From JBEKIK01 sp963845975 (lineage in GTDB: Bacteria > Planctomycetota > Planctomycetia > Pirellulales > Thermoguttaceae), in assembly GCA_963845975.1 (NCBI GenBank), contig CAWJUD010000002.1, positions 2,046,001-2,110,000 on the forward strand: a stretch of DNA of 64,000 bases, read 5' to 3'. Position numbers and translations under genes: made by a program. The notes below the pieces were generated by a model, which was given only the letters and a program-made list of their open reading frames with translations, searched no databases and was not told the origin of the DNA. This document shows positions 46,435 through 55,919 of this stretch, piece after piece. Positions within the stretch are counted from its first letter, which is position 1; each line of letters opens with the position of its first letter.

Positions 46435-46469
46435 GGGTGGCACGGGCATCTTGCCCGTGTTCTTCCCAG
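46435..46469. repeat. 35-bp hairpin element, copy 1 (downstream of the porin)
   Basis: The repeat starts GGGTGGCACGGGCATC and includes the stem CACGGGCA/TGCCCGTG. An almost identical copy, one mismatch in 35 bp, is found in inverted orientation at 55885-55919. It lies about 34 bp past the porin stop and may act in termination. It is a different family from the CATGCCCACG palindrome. Confidence 0.7.
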
Positions 46470-46521
46470 CACTGGCGATACGCTAATGCCACACAAACGC
46501 TGCATTTTTTTGAAAAGCGCT

Positions 46522-47522
46522 CTAGTCGCTCCCCATATCGGCAACGTGTTGTTTGGCTGCACGATGGACTTCACTGTCGGATGGCGCCCTTTGGACGATT
46601 TCAGCGAATAATTCCCGGGCACGGTCGGGTTTATCTTTCATGAGGCGCTCGGCGCTGACATAAAGCTGGTGGCAGTGCTGCAATTCCCGGCAGGTCTTGG
46701 CGGCTGCCATTGCTTCAGGGTCTTTCTGCAGAGTCTCCACCCGGGCTTGGGCCTTGCGACCGGATGGGGCAGGCGCAAGTTGTGCCGCTTGGCGATAGGC
46801 CCAATATGCACAACATGCGTGGCCCTCGGCTTCGTGCTGCCGGCCGGCCTCGTACAGGGTCTTTGCCTCCGGCTCGTTAAGTACGACGGCAATCTCCGCA
46901 CGGCGGCGCTGGCTCTTGATATTCGACTTGAGTTTTGTGCTCACGGCGGGCAGCACTTCGTAATCTTCAACCAGTTCGTTATAGTCCCTAAACGCCTGGC
47001 GGACCGTTTTTTCCCAGTCGGCGATCTTTTCGTCCGCTTCGCCGTCGCCGCGATCTTCGTACAACTCGTGTAGCGAGAACTTCATGTCGCGGGCGGATAA
47101 AGCGGCGTCTATCTTGGTCTGCTTGGCGTAGGCGTCGTCGGCCAAAGATTTGAGCCGCTCCTTGGCCGTTTCGTTGACCTCGTTGGGTGGTCGCGAAACG
47201 GACAGTTTCATATAAATGCGGGCGGCAACTTTGATATCGCCCCGGTCATAGGCTTCTTGGGCCAGTTTCATGCGGCCAGTGGCATCCTGGGTCTTTTTCA
47301 AGAGGGCCATTTCACGGGCCTGGGCGGCGGCTTGGGCCATTAAGGCCCGGTAGGCCGCGGCCGTTGAGGCGGCATAGTAGCCCTTTGACATCACAGGATA
47401 AGCGGCCGAGGCGCCCTGACCCGGGCGCAAGAACTGACCCCTCAAGCCCCTTCCAAGCGCGTCGCGCCGGAAAAGATTATGCCCACGGCGGCAAACCAAG
47501 CGAAAATCCTGCCGAACCGCAT
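46522..47522 (-). CDS. exported TPR-like protein with a frameshift in the signal peptide
   Basis: The mature part (SKGYYAASTAAAYRALMAQA and on) is an alpha-helical protein with degenerate repeats such as YEAGRQHEAEGHACCAYWAY and AERLMKDKPDRARELFAEIV, reminiscent of TPR. In the neighbouring frame upstream, from an ATG at 47522 with an AAAGGGA site, lies a clean signal peptide (MRFGRIFAWFAAVGIIFSGA) that ends at a stop. The join at about 47450-47465 thus needs a frame change. I place the start at 47522 and infer an indel. Function is unknown. Confidence 0.55.
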
Positions 47523-47601
47523 GGGTTTTCCCTTTATATATGCGAATGATGGTCCCATTGGTGTTTAGGTACAGCCACTCATTTTATACCAATCCTGAAC
47601 C

Positions 47602-48651
47602 CTATTTCAATACTTCGGCAATTTTTTCCCGCGTGACAGGTTGGATTACTCCTCGGTCGCAGATTATGGCGGTAATGAGATTCGCGGGGGTAACGTCGAA
47701 GGCGGGATTGTAGACGGCGATGCCGTCTGGGGCGGTTTGGCGGCCGAAGGCGTGGGTGATCTCCTTCGGATCGCGCTGCTCGATGGGGATTTCGGCGCCG
47801 GTGGCTATCGAGAGATCGAAGGTTGATGTTGGAGCGGCGATGTAAAAGGGAATGTTGTGGGCACGGGCCAAAACTGCCAGGCCGTAAGTGCCGATCTTGT
47901 TGGCCGTGTCGCCGTTGGCGGCGATGCGGTCAGCCCCGGTTACCACGGCCTGAACGCGGCCTTCGCGCATCACATGAGCGGCCATCGAATCGCAGATCAG
48001 CGTGGCGTCGATCCCGCACTCGTGCAATTCCCAGGCGGTAAGTCTTGCTCCTTGCAGGAGCGGGCGGGTTTCGTCGACGAAAACGTGCAGGGTTTTGCCC
48101 GATTCGACCGCGGCAAAGAACACGGCCAGTGCCGTGCCGTAGTCAGAGGTGGCCAATCCACCGGCGTTGCAGTGTGTAAGCACTCCTTGCCCGTCCTTGA
48201 GCAGCGCAGCCCCATGCCGGCCGATCGCCCGGCACATCTGACGGTCTTCTTCGTGGATCGCCCGGGCTTCGCCGAGCAAGGCAGCGGCAATTTCGGCAGT
48301 GGGCCGGCCACGGAGGGATTCTGCTTTATCCTGCATCCGTTTTAAGGCCCAAAACAGATTTACCGCCGTGGGCCGGCTCGTGGCTAGATAGGCCACTATT
48401 TCGCCTAGCCGATTATAGAAAGTCGTTTCATCGCTGCCGGCGACATTTTGCATTCCGATACACACGCCATAGGCCGTTGCGATGCCGATGGCCGGGGCGC
48501 CGCGGATGCGCATGGTTTGGACGGCCTCCCAGACGGATTGGACGTCGAGACAATCGATTTCGACGCATTCCACGGGCAGGCGGGTTTGGTCGATAAGGCG
48601 CAAATGACCGTCGAAGCCGCCGACCCAATGGAGAGTATCCAAATGTTTCAT
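47602..48651 (-). CDS. mtnA: S-methyl-5-thioribose-1-phosphate isomerase
   Basis: The 349-residue eIF-2B-like isomerase (methionine salvage) has MRIRGAPAIGIATAYG near the N-terminus, THCNAGGLATSDYGTALAVF (catalytic Cys), VFVDETRPLLQGARLTAWEL, VVTGADRIAANGDTANKIGT (catalytic Asp) and NPAFDVTPANLITAIICDRG. Length is normal. The start MKHLDTLHW at 48651 is preferred to a further ATG at 48660. No other methionine-salvage genes are adjacent. purE lies upstream. Confidence 0.95.
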   Translation of the reverse strand: MKHLDTLHWVGGFDGHLRLIDQTRLPVECVEIDCLDVQSVWEAVQTMRIRGAPAIGIATAYGVCIGMQNVAGSDETTFYNRLGEIVAYLATSRPTAVNLFWALKRMQDKAESLRGRPTAEIAAALLGEARAIHEEDRQMCRAIGRHGAALLKDGQGVLTHCNAGGLATSDYGTALAVFFAAVESGKTLHVFVDETRPLLQGARLTAWELHECGIDATLICDSMAAHVMREGRVQAVVTGADRIAANGDTANKIGTYGLAVLARAHNIPFYIAAPTSTFDLSIATGAEIPIEQRDPKEITHAFGRQTAPDGIAVYNPAFDVTPANLITAIICDRGVIQPVTREKIAEVLK

Positions 48652-48664
48652 AATCCACATGCTA

Positions 48665-48847
48665 TGCAGCAGGCACGCTCCGCGTACCGTTCGCGTAAGA
48701 GGTTTTCCGTCCCAAATTTATGTAACTCAGTAATCGGCACAGCCAAAAAATTAGCGTATGGCTTGTGGGCGCGCCTGCTGCAATTACCGACGGCACACGG
48801 AGTGTTCCTACTACGATAAGTATGGCACACTGCGCGTGCCTGCTGCA
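48665..48847. repeat. inverted repeat-flanked 183-bp element
   Basis: TGCAGCAGGCACGC (48665-48678) is repeated inverted as GCGTGCCTGCTGCA (48834-48847). Between them, a second unit GCGCGCCTGCTGCA (48770-48783) precedes ATTACCGAC, resembling the unit GCGTGCCTGCTGCA before AAATACCG. This is a small compound repeat cluster between mtnA and purE, with no coding frame. Confidence 0.6.
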
Positions 48848-48889
48848 AATACCGTTTGGGCGCAGTTTAATTGCCGCCCCGACGGGCTG

Positions 48890-49414
48890 TTATTTTTTAT
48901 GCTTAGCTACCGCAGTTTGTAAGGCATCGTCTTTGGCGCTAATTTTTTCGGCAAGCGTGTGTTTGAAGGCAGCCAGTTTTTCTTGCAGGTCTACGTTCGA
49001 AAGTGCCAGGATCTGCACGGCCAGCAGGCCGGCGTTTCGTGGGCCGCCGCCGCCGACAGCCACCGTGGCCACAGGCACGTCGCCGGGCATCTGCACAGTG
49101 GATAAGAGCGAATCCAATCCGCCGGACAAGTCGGTCGGCACCGGAATGCCTATCACAGGCAATGTAGTATGCGATGCGACAACCCCTGCCAGATGGGCCG
49201 CCCCGCCGGCAGCCGCTATAAGTACTTTCAATCCCCTGGCCGCGGCCATGGTGGCGAATTGGCGGACGATTTCCGGCGTGCGGTGCGCACTCATTACGTG
49301 CACTTCGTACGATACGCCGAAATCATCCAAGGCCGCAGCCGCCGCCTTGATCTTTGGCCAGTCGCTGTCGGAGCCCATTACGATGCCCACTACTGGCGCA
49401 GTTTGTTCCATCAT
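48890..49414 (-). CDS. purE: N5-carboxyaminoimidazole ribonucleotide mutase
   Basis: The 174-residue protein has the PurE class I signature: GIVMGSDSDWPKIKAAAAAL, VMSAHRTPEIVRQF, AAGGAAHLAGVVASHTTLPV and GIPVPTDLSGGLDSLLSTVQ. It shifts a carboxylate in purine biosynthesis. No PurK is present in the window. Gaps to neighbours are about 120-240 bp. Confidence 0.95.
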   Translation of the reverse strand: MMEQTAPVVGIVMGSDSDWPKIKAAAAALDDFGVSYEVHVMSAHRTPEIVRQFATMAAARGLKVLIAAAGGAAHLAGVVASHTTLPVIGIPVPTDLSGGLDSLLSTVQMPGDVPVATVAVGGGGPRNAGLLAVQILALSNVDLQEKLAAFKHTLAEKISAKDDALQTAVAKHKK

Positions 49415-49534
49415 TTTGCACCATCCCTTTCGTAATAACGGTTAGTTTATTTTCAACAAGCTTACGAAATAAACGGGTATTTCAACCCTCACCCTAGCCC
49501 TCTCCCGACCGCTGCGCAGCGCCGGAGAGGGGAC

Positions 49535-50644
49535 TCAAACTTCAAAACGCGGATTATACGGCATGGCGAAAGTTTCCGCTACTGCACGATTGGTTATTTC
49601 GCCTTCGTACAAATTGATTGCCCGGGCCACCGGCGGCAGAGATTTGGCGGCCGGCAGCAAGCCGCGGTTTGTAATCTGCAAGGCCCAGGGGAGCGTGACG
49701 TTGCAGAGTGCAAACGTGCTGGTCCGGCCGACCGCCCCGGGTATGTTTGTCACGCAATAATGCACTACATCGTTGACTAAAAAAGTGGGATTGCTGTGCG
49801 TGGTTGGCCGGCTGGTGGCCGCGCACCCGCCTTGATCGATTGCCACGTCGATAATCACGCTGCCGGGCTTCATCAGGCGCAGGTCTTCCTCCTCGATCAG
49901 GCGGGGTGCTTTTGCACCAGGGACCAGGACCGCGCCTATGACCAGGTCGGCCAACTTGAGTTGATCGCGGATTGTATGGCGATCGCTGTAGATTACGGTA
50001 ACGTTAGGGGGCATGATGTCGTCGAGGTATCGCAGGCGGTCCATGTTGATGTCCAAGAGTCCGATGCTGGCGCGGAAACCTGCGGCTACCCTGGCGGCAT
50101 TTGCCCCAACCACTCCGCCCCCGAGGATGGTAATATGAGCCGGCTGCACACCGGGCACGCCGGCCAGAAGAATACCCCGGCCCATTTGCGGACGCTCCAG
50201 GTATTTTGCCCCCTCCTGGATGCTCATCCGGCCGGCGACTTCGCTCATGGGGATCAACAGGGGCAGTCTGCCGTTTTGGTCCCGCAGGGTTTCGTAAGCC
50301 ACGGCGATGCAGCCGGTGTTGAGCAATTTTTCGGTCAGTTCCCGATTAGCGGCAAGATGGAAATAGGTGAACACGATCTGCCCGCGGCGCAACTGCGACA
50401 ATTCGCCGGGCTGCGGCTCTTTTACCTTAATGATCATTTCCGAGCGGCCGTAAATTTCCTCGGGACTGACAACCACTTCTGCACCGTGACGGAGATAATC
50501 ATGGTCGGGCAAGCCGGAGCCCAGACCTGCGCCTGCTTCGATCAGCACTTTATGTCCGCAGCGGGTTAATTCTTCAACCCCGACGGGCAGCATGCCCACC
50601 CGATATTCATCCTGCTTGATTTCCTTTGGAACGCCGATGATCAT
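49535..50644 (-). CDS. ald: alanine dehydrogenase
   Basis: The 369-residue enzyme begins MIIGVPKEIKQDEYRVGMLP, contains VKVKEPQ-like IIKVKEPQPGELSQL, the Rossmann motif ILGGGVVGANAARVAAGFRA and DVAIDQGGCAATSRPTTHSN, and ends MPYNPRFEV. It converts L-alanine and NAD to pyruvate, ammonia and NADH. It lies 50 bp downstream of der, and a GATTAGGG-type word block fills the gap. Confidence 0.95.
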   Translation of the reverse strand: MIIGVPKEIKQDEYRVGMLPVGVEELTRCGHKVLIEAGAGLGSGLPDHDYLRHGAEVVVSPEEIYGRSEMIIKVKEPQPGELSQLRRGQIVFTYFHLAANRELTEKLLNTGCIAVAYETLRDQNGRLPLLIPMSEVAGRMSIQEGAKYLERPQMGRGILLAGVPGVQPAHITILGGGVVGANAARVAAGFRASIGLLDINMDRLRYLDDIMPPNVTVIYSDRHTIRDQLKLADLVIGAVLVPGAKAPRLIEEEDLRLMKPGSVIIDVAIDQGGCAATSRPTTHSNPTFLVNDVVHYCVTNIPGAVGRTSTFALCNVTLPWALQITNRGLLPAAKSLPPVARAINLYEGEITNRAVAETFAMPYNPRFEV

Positions 50645-50693
50645 AATGGACCTGAGATTAGATATTAGGGATTAGAGATTAGGGGATCGGAGT

Positions 50694-52049
50694 TTATTGT
50701 TTCAGTTTCGCATCGATTTCATCGCGCTGGTCGCTGTGCACGCGCTTGCGCAGGTAAAGCTTGATGGGGACCTCGCCGAATTCCAGTTTTTCTCGAAATG
50801 CACTCAATAGGTATCGCTGATATTGTGACGTAAGGGCCCGCGGAGCATTGCAAAAAAGCACGATGGTGGGCGGCTGCACGGCCACCTGCGTGGCATAATA
50901 GATTTTTGCCCGCCGGCCTTGATGATCGGGCGGCGGATTCTGTTCCAATGCCGCGCAAAGCAATTTGTTCAATTGCGACGTGCCCACTCGGCTAAGCGAT
51001 TGCTTGAACAGCATCTGGGCGTGATTAAGCAAGGCTTTGACATTTTTGCCGGTCTGGCCGGTGATAAACGCAATCGGCACGTACCACATCGAGCGAAAGG
51101 TGTCGCGCAGGTAGGTTACCCATTTTTCGGTAGGCATGCTGCCGACCATGAGGTCCCACTTGTTGACCACGAACATGCAAGGTTTGTACTGCTGGGCAAT
51201 GTAGTCGCAAAGCTGCTTATCGACCTTGCTGATCCGCTGCGAGGCATCGAAAAACAAAAGCGCCACGTCGGCGCGGCGGATACTCCGCTGCGCCCGATGG
51301 GTGCTGTAAAAATCCACGTCGGTGCCGATGCTCTTGCTGCGGCGAAAACCGGGCGTATCGATGGCCATAAAAGCCTTTCCGTCGAGCTCGAATCGCACAT
51401 CGACGCTGTCGCGCGTCGTGCCAGGCACGCGGCTTACGATCATCCGCTCGGCCTGAGCCAAGGTATTCACCAGCGTGCTCTTGCCCGTGTTGCGCCGGCC
51501 CACGATGGCCACTTTCATAACCGCTTCCTGGGGCGGAGCCTGATCGGGCGAAGGTTCGGGAAGGCGATGATAAATTTCTTCCAGCAATTCGTCCTTGCCG
51601 CGATTCTCCCTTGCACTGACGCGGATCATTTTCCGGCCAAAACGGTAGAACTCGTCGGCTTGAGACTCTATTCCTTCGTGATCGGTTTTGTTGGCCACCA
51701 ATATCACCGGCGGGGTGACGTAACGCAGGCGTTTGGCCACCTCATGATCCAAGGGAACTAGTCCCTCCCGAGTATCGACCACGAAAAGAATAATGCTGGC
51801 GGATTCGACGGCCGTTTGGATTTGCTCTTCGACCAGGTCGGTCAGGTTGTCGGCGTCTTCCAGGCCCATGCCCCCGGTGTCGACCAGTTCGGCGAAGCGG
51901 TCGCGGATTTCGATTAAATGAGTGACGCGATCCCGGGTAACACCGGCGGTCGGATCCACAATGGCAAGCCGCCGCCCGGCCAGCCAATTGAAAATGCTAG
52001 ACTTGCCGACGTTAGGCCTGCCTACGATAACAACCTGTGGAACACCCAT
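50694..52049 (-). CDS. der: ribosome assembly GTPase Der (EngA)
   Basis: The 451-residue protein has two tandem G domains, each with P-loop (GRPNVGKSSIFNWLAGRR and GRRNTGKSTLVNTLAQAER), DxxG (DTGGM, DTPGF) and NKxD (ANKTD, VNKWD), and a C-terminal KH-like domain (about 355-440). It acts in 50S subunit assembly. It is the first gene of a minus-strand group with ald. Confidence 0.97.
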   Translation of the reverse strand: MGVPQVVIVGRPNVGKSSIFNWLAGRRLAIVDPTAGVTRDRVTHLIEIRDRFAELVDTGGMGLEDADNLTDLVEEQIQTAVESASIILFVVDTREGLVPLDHEVAKRLRYVTPPVILVANKTDHEGIESQADEFYRFGRKMIRVSARENRGKDELLEEIYHRLPEPSPDQAPPQEAVMKVAIVGRRNTGKSTLVNTLAQAERMIVSRVPGTTRDSVDVRFELDGKAFMAIDTPGFRRSKSIGTDVDFYSTHRAQRSIRRADVALLFFDASQRISKVDKQLCDYIAQQYKPCMFVVNKWDLMVGSMPTEKWVTYLRDTFRSMWYVPIAFITGQTGKNVKALLNHAQMLFKQSLSRVGTSQLNKLLCAALEQNPPPDHQGRRAKIYYATQVAVQPPTIVLFCNAPRALTSQYQRYLLSAFREKLEFGEVPIKLYLRKRVHSDQRDEIDAKLKQ

Positions 52050-52497
52050 CGACCGATTCGCCCGAGTTCTTCCCTGCCATAATAGGAAGGTAAATGCTAA
52101 CCTTTCCGCAGCTCAAGACTTGTCTATAGAAGGCTGCAGGAATGACTAAATTGATTATAAAGTATACGATAAAGAGTTAGTTTAAGGTCATATCTATGAT
52201 AATCTTCCCAGCTTAAACAATCCAGCCCTGTTGGGGGATATTGTTGATTTGGGGGACGGGGACCAAGTATAGCACATAGGGAACAAGGAAGCAGGGAAAT
52301 TTAGGATAAAGATTAGATTTTTAATATTGAATAACTACATTTACACTAAAATTAGTCGCATATTAAGACTTCCCCCCATTCCGCCATTGCCTTAGTGCGC
52401 TATACTGATGCGGGAAATAATTGATTTTTCTTGGGCCTGCAATTCGTGACCTTCAAACAAGAATATTTTAAATTTTTTAGGCAGAGCAGATGTATTA
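52050..52497. other. divergent spacer between der and udg
   Basis: There are 448 bp with AT-rich sequence and no recognised gene or RNA. It should contain divergent promoters. I see no palindrome or repeat worth noting. Confidence 0.4.
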
Positions 52498-53259
52498 ATG
52501 CCCCATATCAGAAAAAAAACGTCTGAGCACATCGTCCGGGCTGTGGCACAAAAGTTAGAAAGCCTGCAACAAGCCGGACTGCAAACGATAACTAAAATCC
52601 CAAGGACAAAGACCCATATTGCCGTATCAAATAAGGCTGGGCAAAAAGCATTGCCTGCTTCTTTCCAAACTTCTGCCGATCCGCGAACATGTGCGCTTGC
52701 CGAAGTGGCCCGGGACGTGGCCGCCTGCACGCGCTGCGCTGAACTGGTTCGCAATCGAACGCAAACGGTTTTCGGCGTGGGCAATCCATATGCTCGCTTG
52801 GTCTTCTGCGGCGAAGCCCCGGGGGCCGATGAAGATCGACTGGGCGAGCCTTTTGTCGGCCGGGCAGGGCAGTTGCTCACGGACATAATCGTCAAGGGCA
52901 TGAAGATGCGGCGCCAGGATGTATACATTCTCAACATCCTTCGCTGCCGGCCGCCGGGCAACCGCAATCCGCTGCCGGTAGAGGCCGCCGCCTGCCGGGA
53001 ATTTCTCGACCGGCAACTGGCCATTATCCAACCCGAGTTTATCTGCTGCCTGGGCGCGGTGGCCGCACAAAACCTGCTGCAAATCGATACGACTATCGGC
53101 CGGCTCCGCGGCCGGGTTCTCGACTATCATGGGATTAAAGTCGTTTGCACTTACCATCCGGCGTATATTTTGCGAAATCCACCCGCCAAGAAATTCGTCT
53201 GGGATGATATTCAATTACTTATGGCCGAAATGGGCATAGATAAAAAGGATGAGGGATGA
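52498..53259 (+). CDS. family-4 uracil-DNA glycosylase
   Basis: The 253-residue protein has an unusual N-terminal helical extension of about 65 residues before the core. Core landmarks: ACTRCAELV (FeS ligands), VFCGEAPGADEDRLGEPFVG (motif with active site), ILNILRCRPPGNRNPLPVEA, then ECCLGAV-like ICCLGAVAAQ and CTYHPAYILRNP. Four cysteines in the family-4 pattern bind [4Fe-4S]. It removes uracil from DNA. It lies 79 bp upstream of the archease gene. Confidence 0.9.
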   Translation: MPHIRKKTSEHIVRAVAQKLESLQQAGLQTITKIPRTKTHIAVSNKAGQKALPASFQTSADPRTCALAEVARDVAACTRCAELVRNRTQTVFGVGNPYARLVFCGEAPGADEDRLGEPFVGRAGQLLTDIIVKGMKMRRQDVYILNILRCRPPGNRNPLPVEAAACREFLDRQLAIIQPEFICCLGAVAAQNLLQIDTTIGRLRGRVLDYHGIKVVCTYHPAYILRNPPAKKFVWDDIQLLMAEMGIDKKDEG

Positions 53260-53338
53260 AGGATGAAAAGTGAACCACTGACGGAGGAACGCAGAATGCA
53301 GAACTGTAAACTGTTTACTGTTAACCGATAACTCCTCC

Positions 53339-53749
53339 ATGTACGAAACCTTCGAACACACCGCCGACTTGGGGCTGCGGATTCGAGCAGACGATCTAAA
53401 TAGTCTGTTCGCCGAGGCCGGGAGGGCATTATTTTCGATTATCGTGGAAAATCCGGATGATATTCGTACCGTCGAGGAAATACCATTTACCATCAAAGGC
53501 AATGAGGCGGAAGAACTGTTGCACGATTGGTTGACCGAATTGCTATTCACCTTTCACGTCCACCGGCGGTTGCTGTCAAAATTTGACGTCCATATTCACC
53601 CCACCGAACTAACGGCCATTGCACGGGGCGAAAAGATCGATCCCAAGCGTCACGAAATAAATCTCGAAATCAAAGCCATAACATGGCACGGCCTGAAAGT
53701 CGTGCAAAGCCCGGACGGCTGGATGGCCGAAGTGATCGTGGACATATAA
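53339..53749 (+). CDS. archease, RtcB co-factor
   Basis: A 136-residue archease (MTH1598-like): MYETFEHTADLGLRIRADDL, followed by LFAEAGRALFSIIVENPDDI, EELLHDWLTELLFTFHVHRR and KAITWHGLKV. Archease speeds and broadens RtcB ligation by promoting guanylylation of RtcB. RtcB is the next gene, 91 bp downstream, separated by GATGAGGGATGAAGGAT-like words. Confidence 0.93.
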   Translation: MYETFEHTADLGLRIRADDLNSLFAEAGRALFSIIVENPDDIRTVEEIPFTIKGNEAEELLHDWLTELLFTFHVHRRLLSKFDVHIHPTELTAIARGEKIDPKRHEINLEIKAITWHGLKVVQSPDGWMAEVIVDI

Positions 53750-53840
53750 GATAAAGGATGAGGGATGAAGGATCAGACATACGAGATGAAAAATAATTAA
53801 ATGCTGAAACCGCTTGCGGTTTCGCGATGGAGTCCTGATT

Positions 53841-55304
53841 ATGTCCAAAACCGGCTACAGCGGTCCGCTGGAACAGATCGACCAGTGCACCTGGCGGATT
53901 CCGAAAAGTTATAAAATCGGCATGCGCGTGGAAGGCCGCATCTTTGCCGACGATAAACTGATCGATCAGATCCGCCACGACGAGGCCCCCGAGCAAGTCG
54001 CCAATGTGGCGTTTTTGCCGGGCATCCAGATGGCCAGCCTTGCCATGCCCGATATCCACTGGGGATACGGCTTTTGCATTGGCGGGGTATCGGCCACCGA
54101 TCCTGAACAAGGCGGTGTCATTTCGCCCGGCGGCGTGGGCTACGACATCAACTGCGGCGTGCGGCTGGTCCGCACCAATCTTACCGCCGCCGATGTGATG
54201 CCCCGCATCGGGCAGCTTATGGAATCGCTTTTCCGCCGCATTCCAGCCGGTGTGGGCGAGGGCGGAATATATCTGTTCGATCACAAGGAACTCCGCCGCA
54301 TTTTGGCCGAGGGTTCGTCCTACCTGGTCACGCGCGGCTGGGCCACCGAAAGCGATCTGGAACACACCGAGGCCGGCGGCTGCATTCCCGGCGCCCGGCC
54401 CGATTTCGTGAGCCAAAAAGCGCTCTCACGCGGCGGCGATCAATGCGGCACGCTGGGCTCGGGCAACCACTTTCTGGAAGTACAGGTGGTCGATGAAATC
54501 ATCGACCAGTCCGCCGCCCGTGTTATGGGCCTGGAAAAGGACCAAGTTTGCGTGATGATTCATTCCGGTTCGCGCGGCCTGGGTTACCAGGTTTGCGACG
54601 ACGCCTTGGTCATGCTCCGCAAGGCCCCGGCCAAGTACGGCATCGATCTGCCCGACCGCCAACTGGCCTGCGCCCCCGTGCACAGTCCCGAGGGCCAGGA
54701 ATATCTGGGCGCAATGCGTTCGGCTGCCAATTTTGCCTGGGCCAACCGGCAGTTGCTGATGTGGCAAACCAGGGAGATTTTCGCGGAGTTCTTCGGGCGG
54801 AGTTGGGAATCGCTGCAAATGAACCTGGTGTATGACGTGGCCCACAACATCGCCAAGATGGAGCAGCACGTCGTCGACGGCAAAAAAAAACTCCTTTGCG
54901 TGCATCGCAAGGGCGCGACTCGGGCTTTCCCCGCCGGACATCCGGAAGTGCCCGAAAAATATCGGCAGATCGGCCAGCCGGTGATCATTCCCGGCGACAT
55001 GGGTCGGGCGAGTTGGTTGTTGATCGGCCAGCCTGGCAGCATGGAAAAGACCTTCGGCACCACCTGCCACGGCGCAGGCCGCGTTATGAGCCGCACCGCC
55101 GCGGTGAAAAACGCCCAAGGTCGGCGGATCGACAAAGAATTGGCCGAGCACGGCGTGATAGCCAAGTGCCGTCACTGGAAAGGCCTGGCCGAAGAACAAC
55201 CGGCCGCATACAAAGACGTGAGTCTGGTGGTGGATGTAGTCCACCGCGCGGGCCTGGCAAGCAAAGTCGCCCGAATGCGGCCGATCGGAGTGGTGAAAGG
55301 GTGA
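53841..55304 (+). CDS. rtcB: RNA-splicing ligase RtcB
   Basis: The 487-residue protein has the RtcB core: GVGYDINCGVRLVRTN (metal ligand Cys), GTLGSGNHFLEVQVVDE, MIHSGSRGLGYQVCDDA, HNIAKMEQHVVDGKKKLLCV and CHGAGRVMSRTAAVKNAQG (guanylylated His). It joins 2',3'-cyclic-phosphate and 5'-OH RNA ends with GTP. I chose ATG 53841 (MSKTGYSGPL), since upstream codons do not resemble the family. With archease it forms a tRNA-repair or splicing pair. Confidence 0.95.
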   Translation: MSKTGYSGPLEQIDQCTWRIPKSYKIGMRVEGRIFADDKLIDQIRHDEAPEQVANVAFLPGIQMASLAMPDIHWGYGFCIGGVSATDPEQGGVISPGGVGYDINCGVRLVRTNLTAADVMPRIGQLMESLFRRIPAGVGEGGIYLFDHKELRRILAEGSSYLVTRGWATESDLEHTEAGGCIPGARPDFVSQKALSRGGDQCGTLGSGNHFLEVQVVDEIIDQSAARVMGLEKDQVCVMIHSGSRGLGYQVCDDALVMLRKAPAKYGIDLPDRQLACAPVHSPEGQEYLGAMRSAANFAWANRQLLMWQTREIFAEFFGRSWESLQMNLVYDVAHNIAKMEQHVVDGKKKLLCVHRKGATRAFPAGHPEVPEKYRQIGQPVIIPGDMGRASWLLIGQPGSMEKTFGTTCHGAGRVMSRTAAVKNAQGRRIDKELAEHGVIAKCRHWKGLAEEQPAAYKDVSLVVDVVHRAGLASKVARMRPIGVVKG

Positions 55305-55424
55305 TGTATTGTGGATTGCAAATTGGCAATTGCAAAATGCAAATTGCAAATTGAACAAGCACAACCACTTGCGCGATTGGTCACTTTACGTTGATCTCCA
55401 TAATTTACAAAAGTAGTTGGGGAA

Positions 55425-55521
55425 CAAAGTTCGATTTTTCCACGTTTTATCTATTGAGCGTGGGCAATTCCCCTTCAATGGCAATGAAAGGATTTGGGCA
55501 TCAAAGTTCGATTTTTCCACG
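55425..55521 (+). repeat. 20-bp perfect direct repeat, 77-bp spacing
   Basis: CAAAGTTCGATTTTTCCACG occurs at 55425-55444 and 55502-55521, identical over all 20 bases. Only two copies are seen and the spacer is unique, so this is not a CRISPR. Confidence 0.75.
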
Positions 55522-55884
55522 GTTGGTCCCTGCCTTTTGCCGTCTCTTGAAGTTTACGTGCCCGTACGCGTACCATCTTTAGCGAGACTGATTCTAGCAA
55601 AGTGCTTGGCACAATTTCAAGTCGAATAAGTGTTTTTTGTCACCTGTCTGAGAATAACAATGCGTATCTCAATGCAAGCAACTATTTTAGAAAAGTTATT
55701 TGCGTATAATGTTCAGTTTACCCAATGGTGCACAATGTAATTCCGCCGGAATTCCATGATAGTGGAGTTCGATCCAGTTATATGAGTGGCGATTATCATT
55801 CGGTGTCCCAAATTAAATGGGTGGAATAGTTTGCAAAAACCTTTTGTGGCAAGCCACACCGGTTCAAGAACCGTTGCCACCCAA

Positions 55885-55919
55885 CTGGGAAAAACACGGG
55901 CAAGATGCCCGTGCCACCC
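55885..55919. repeat. 35-bp hairpin element, copy 2 (inverted)
   Basis: Reverse orientation copy of the element at 46435-46469, with one mismatch. Its arms CACGGGCA/TGCCCGTG form an 8-bp stem with a 3-base loop. It lies 27 bp past the 3' end of the cold-shock gene. Confidence 0.7.

Noticed and set aside
46438..46460. Sigma-54 promoter (TGGCAC...TTGC) in the hairpin element
   Set aside because: The spacing between TGGCACG and TTGC is 6 instead of 4 bases, and the sequence is a dispersed repeat.
55425..55521. CRISPR-like repeat
   Set aside because: Only two copies occur and the intervening sequence and flanks do not continue the pattern, with no cas genes.
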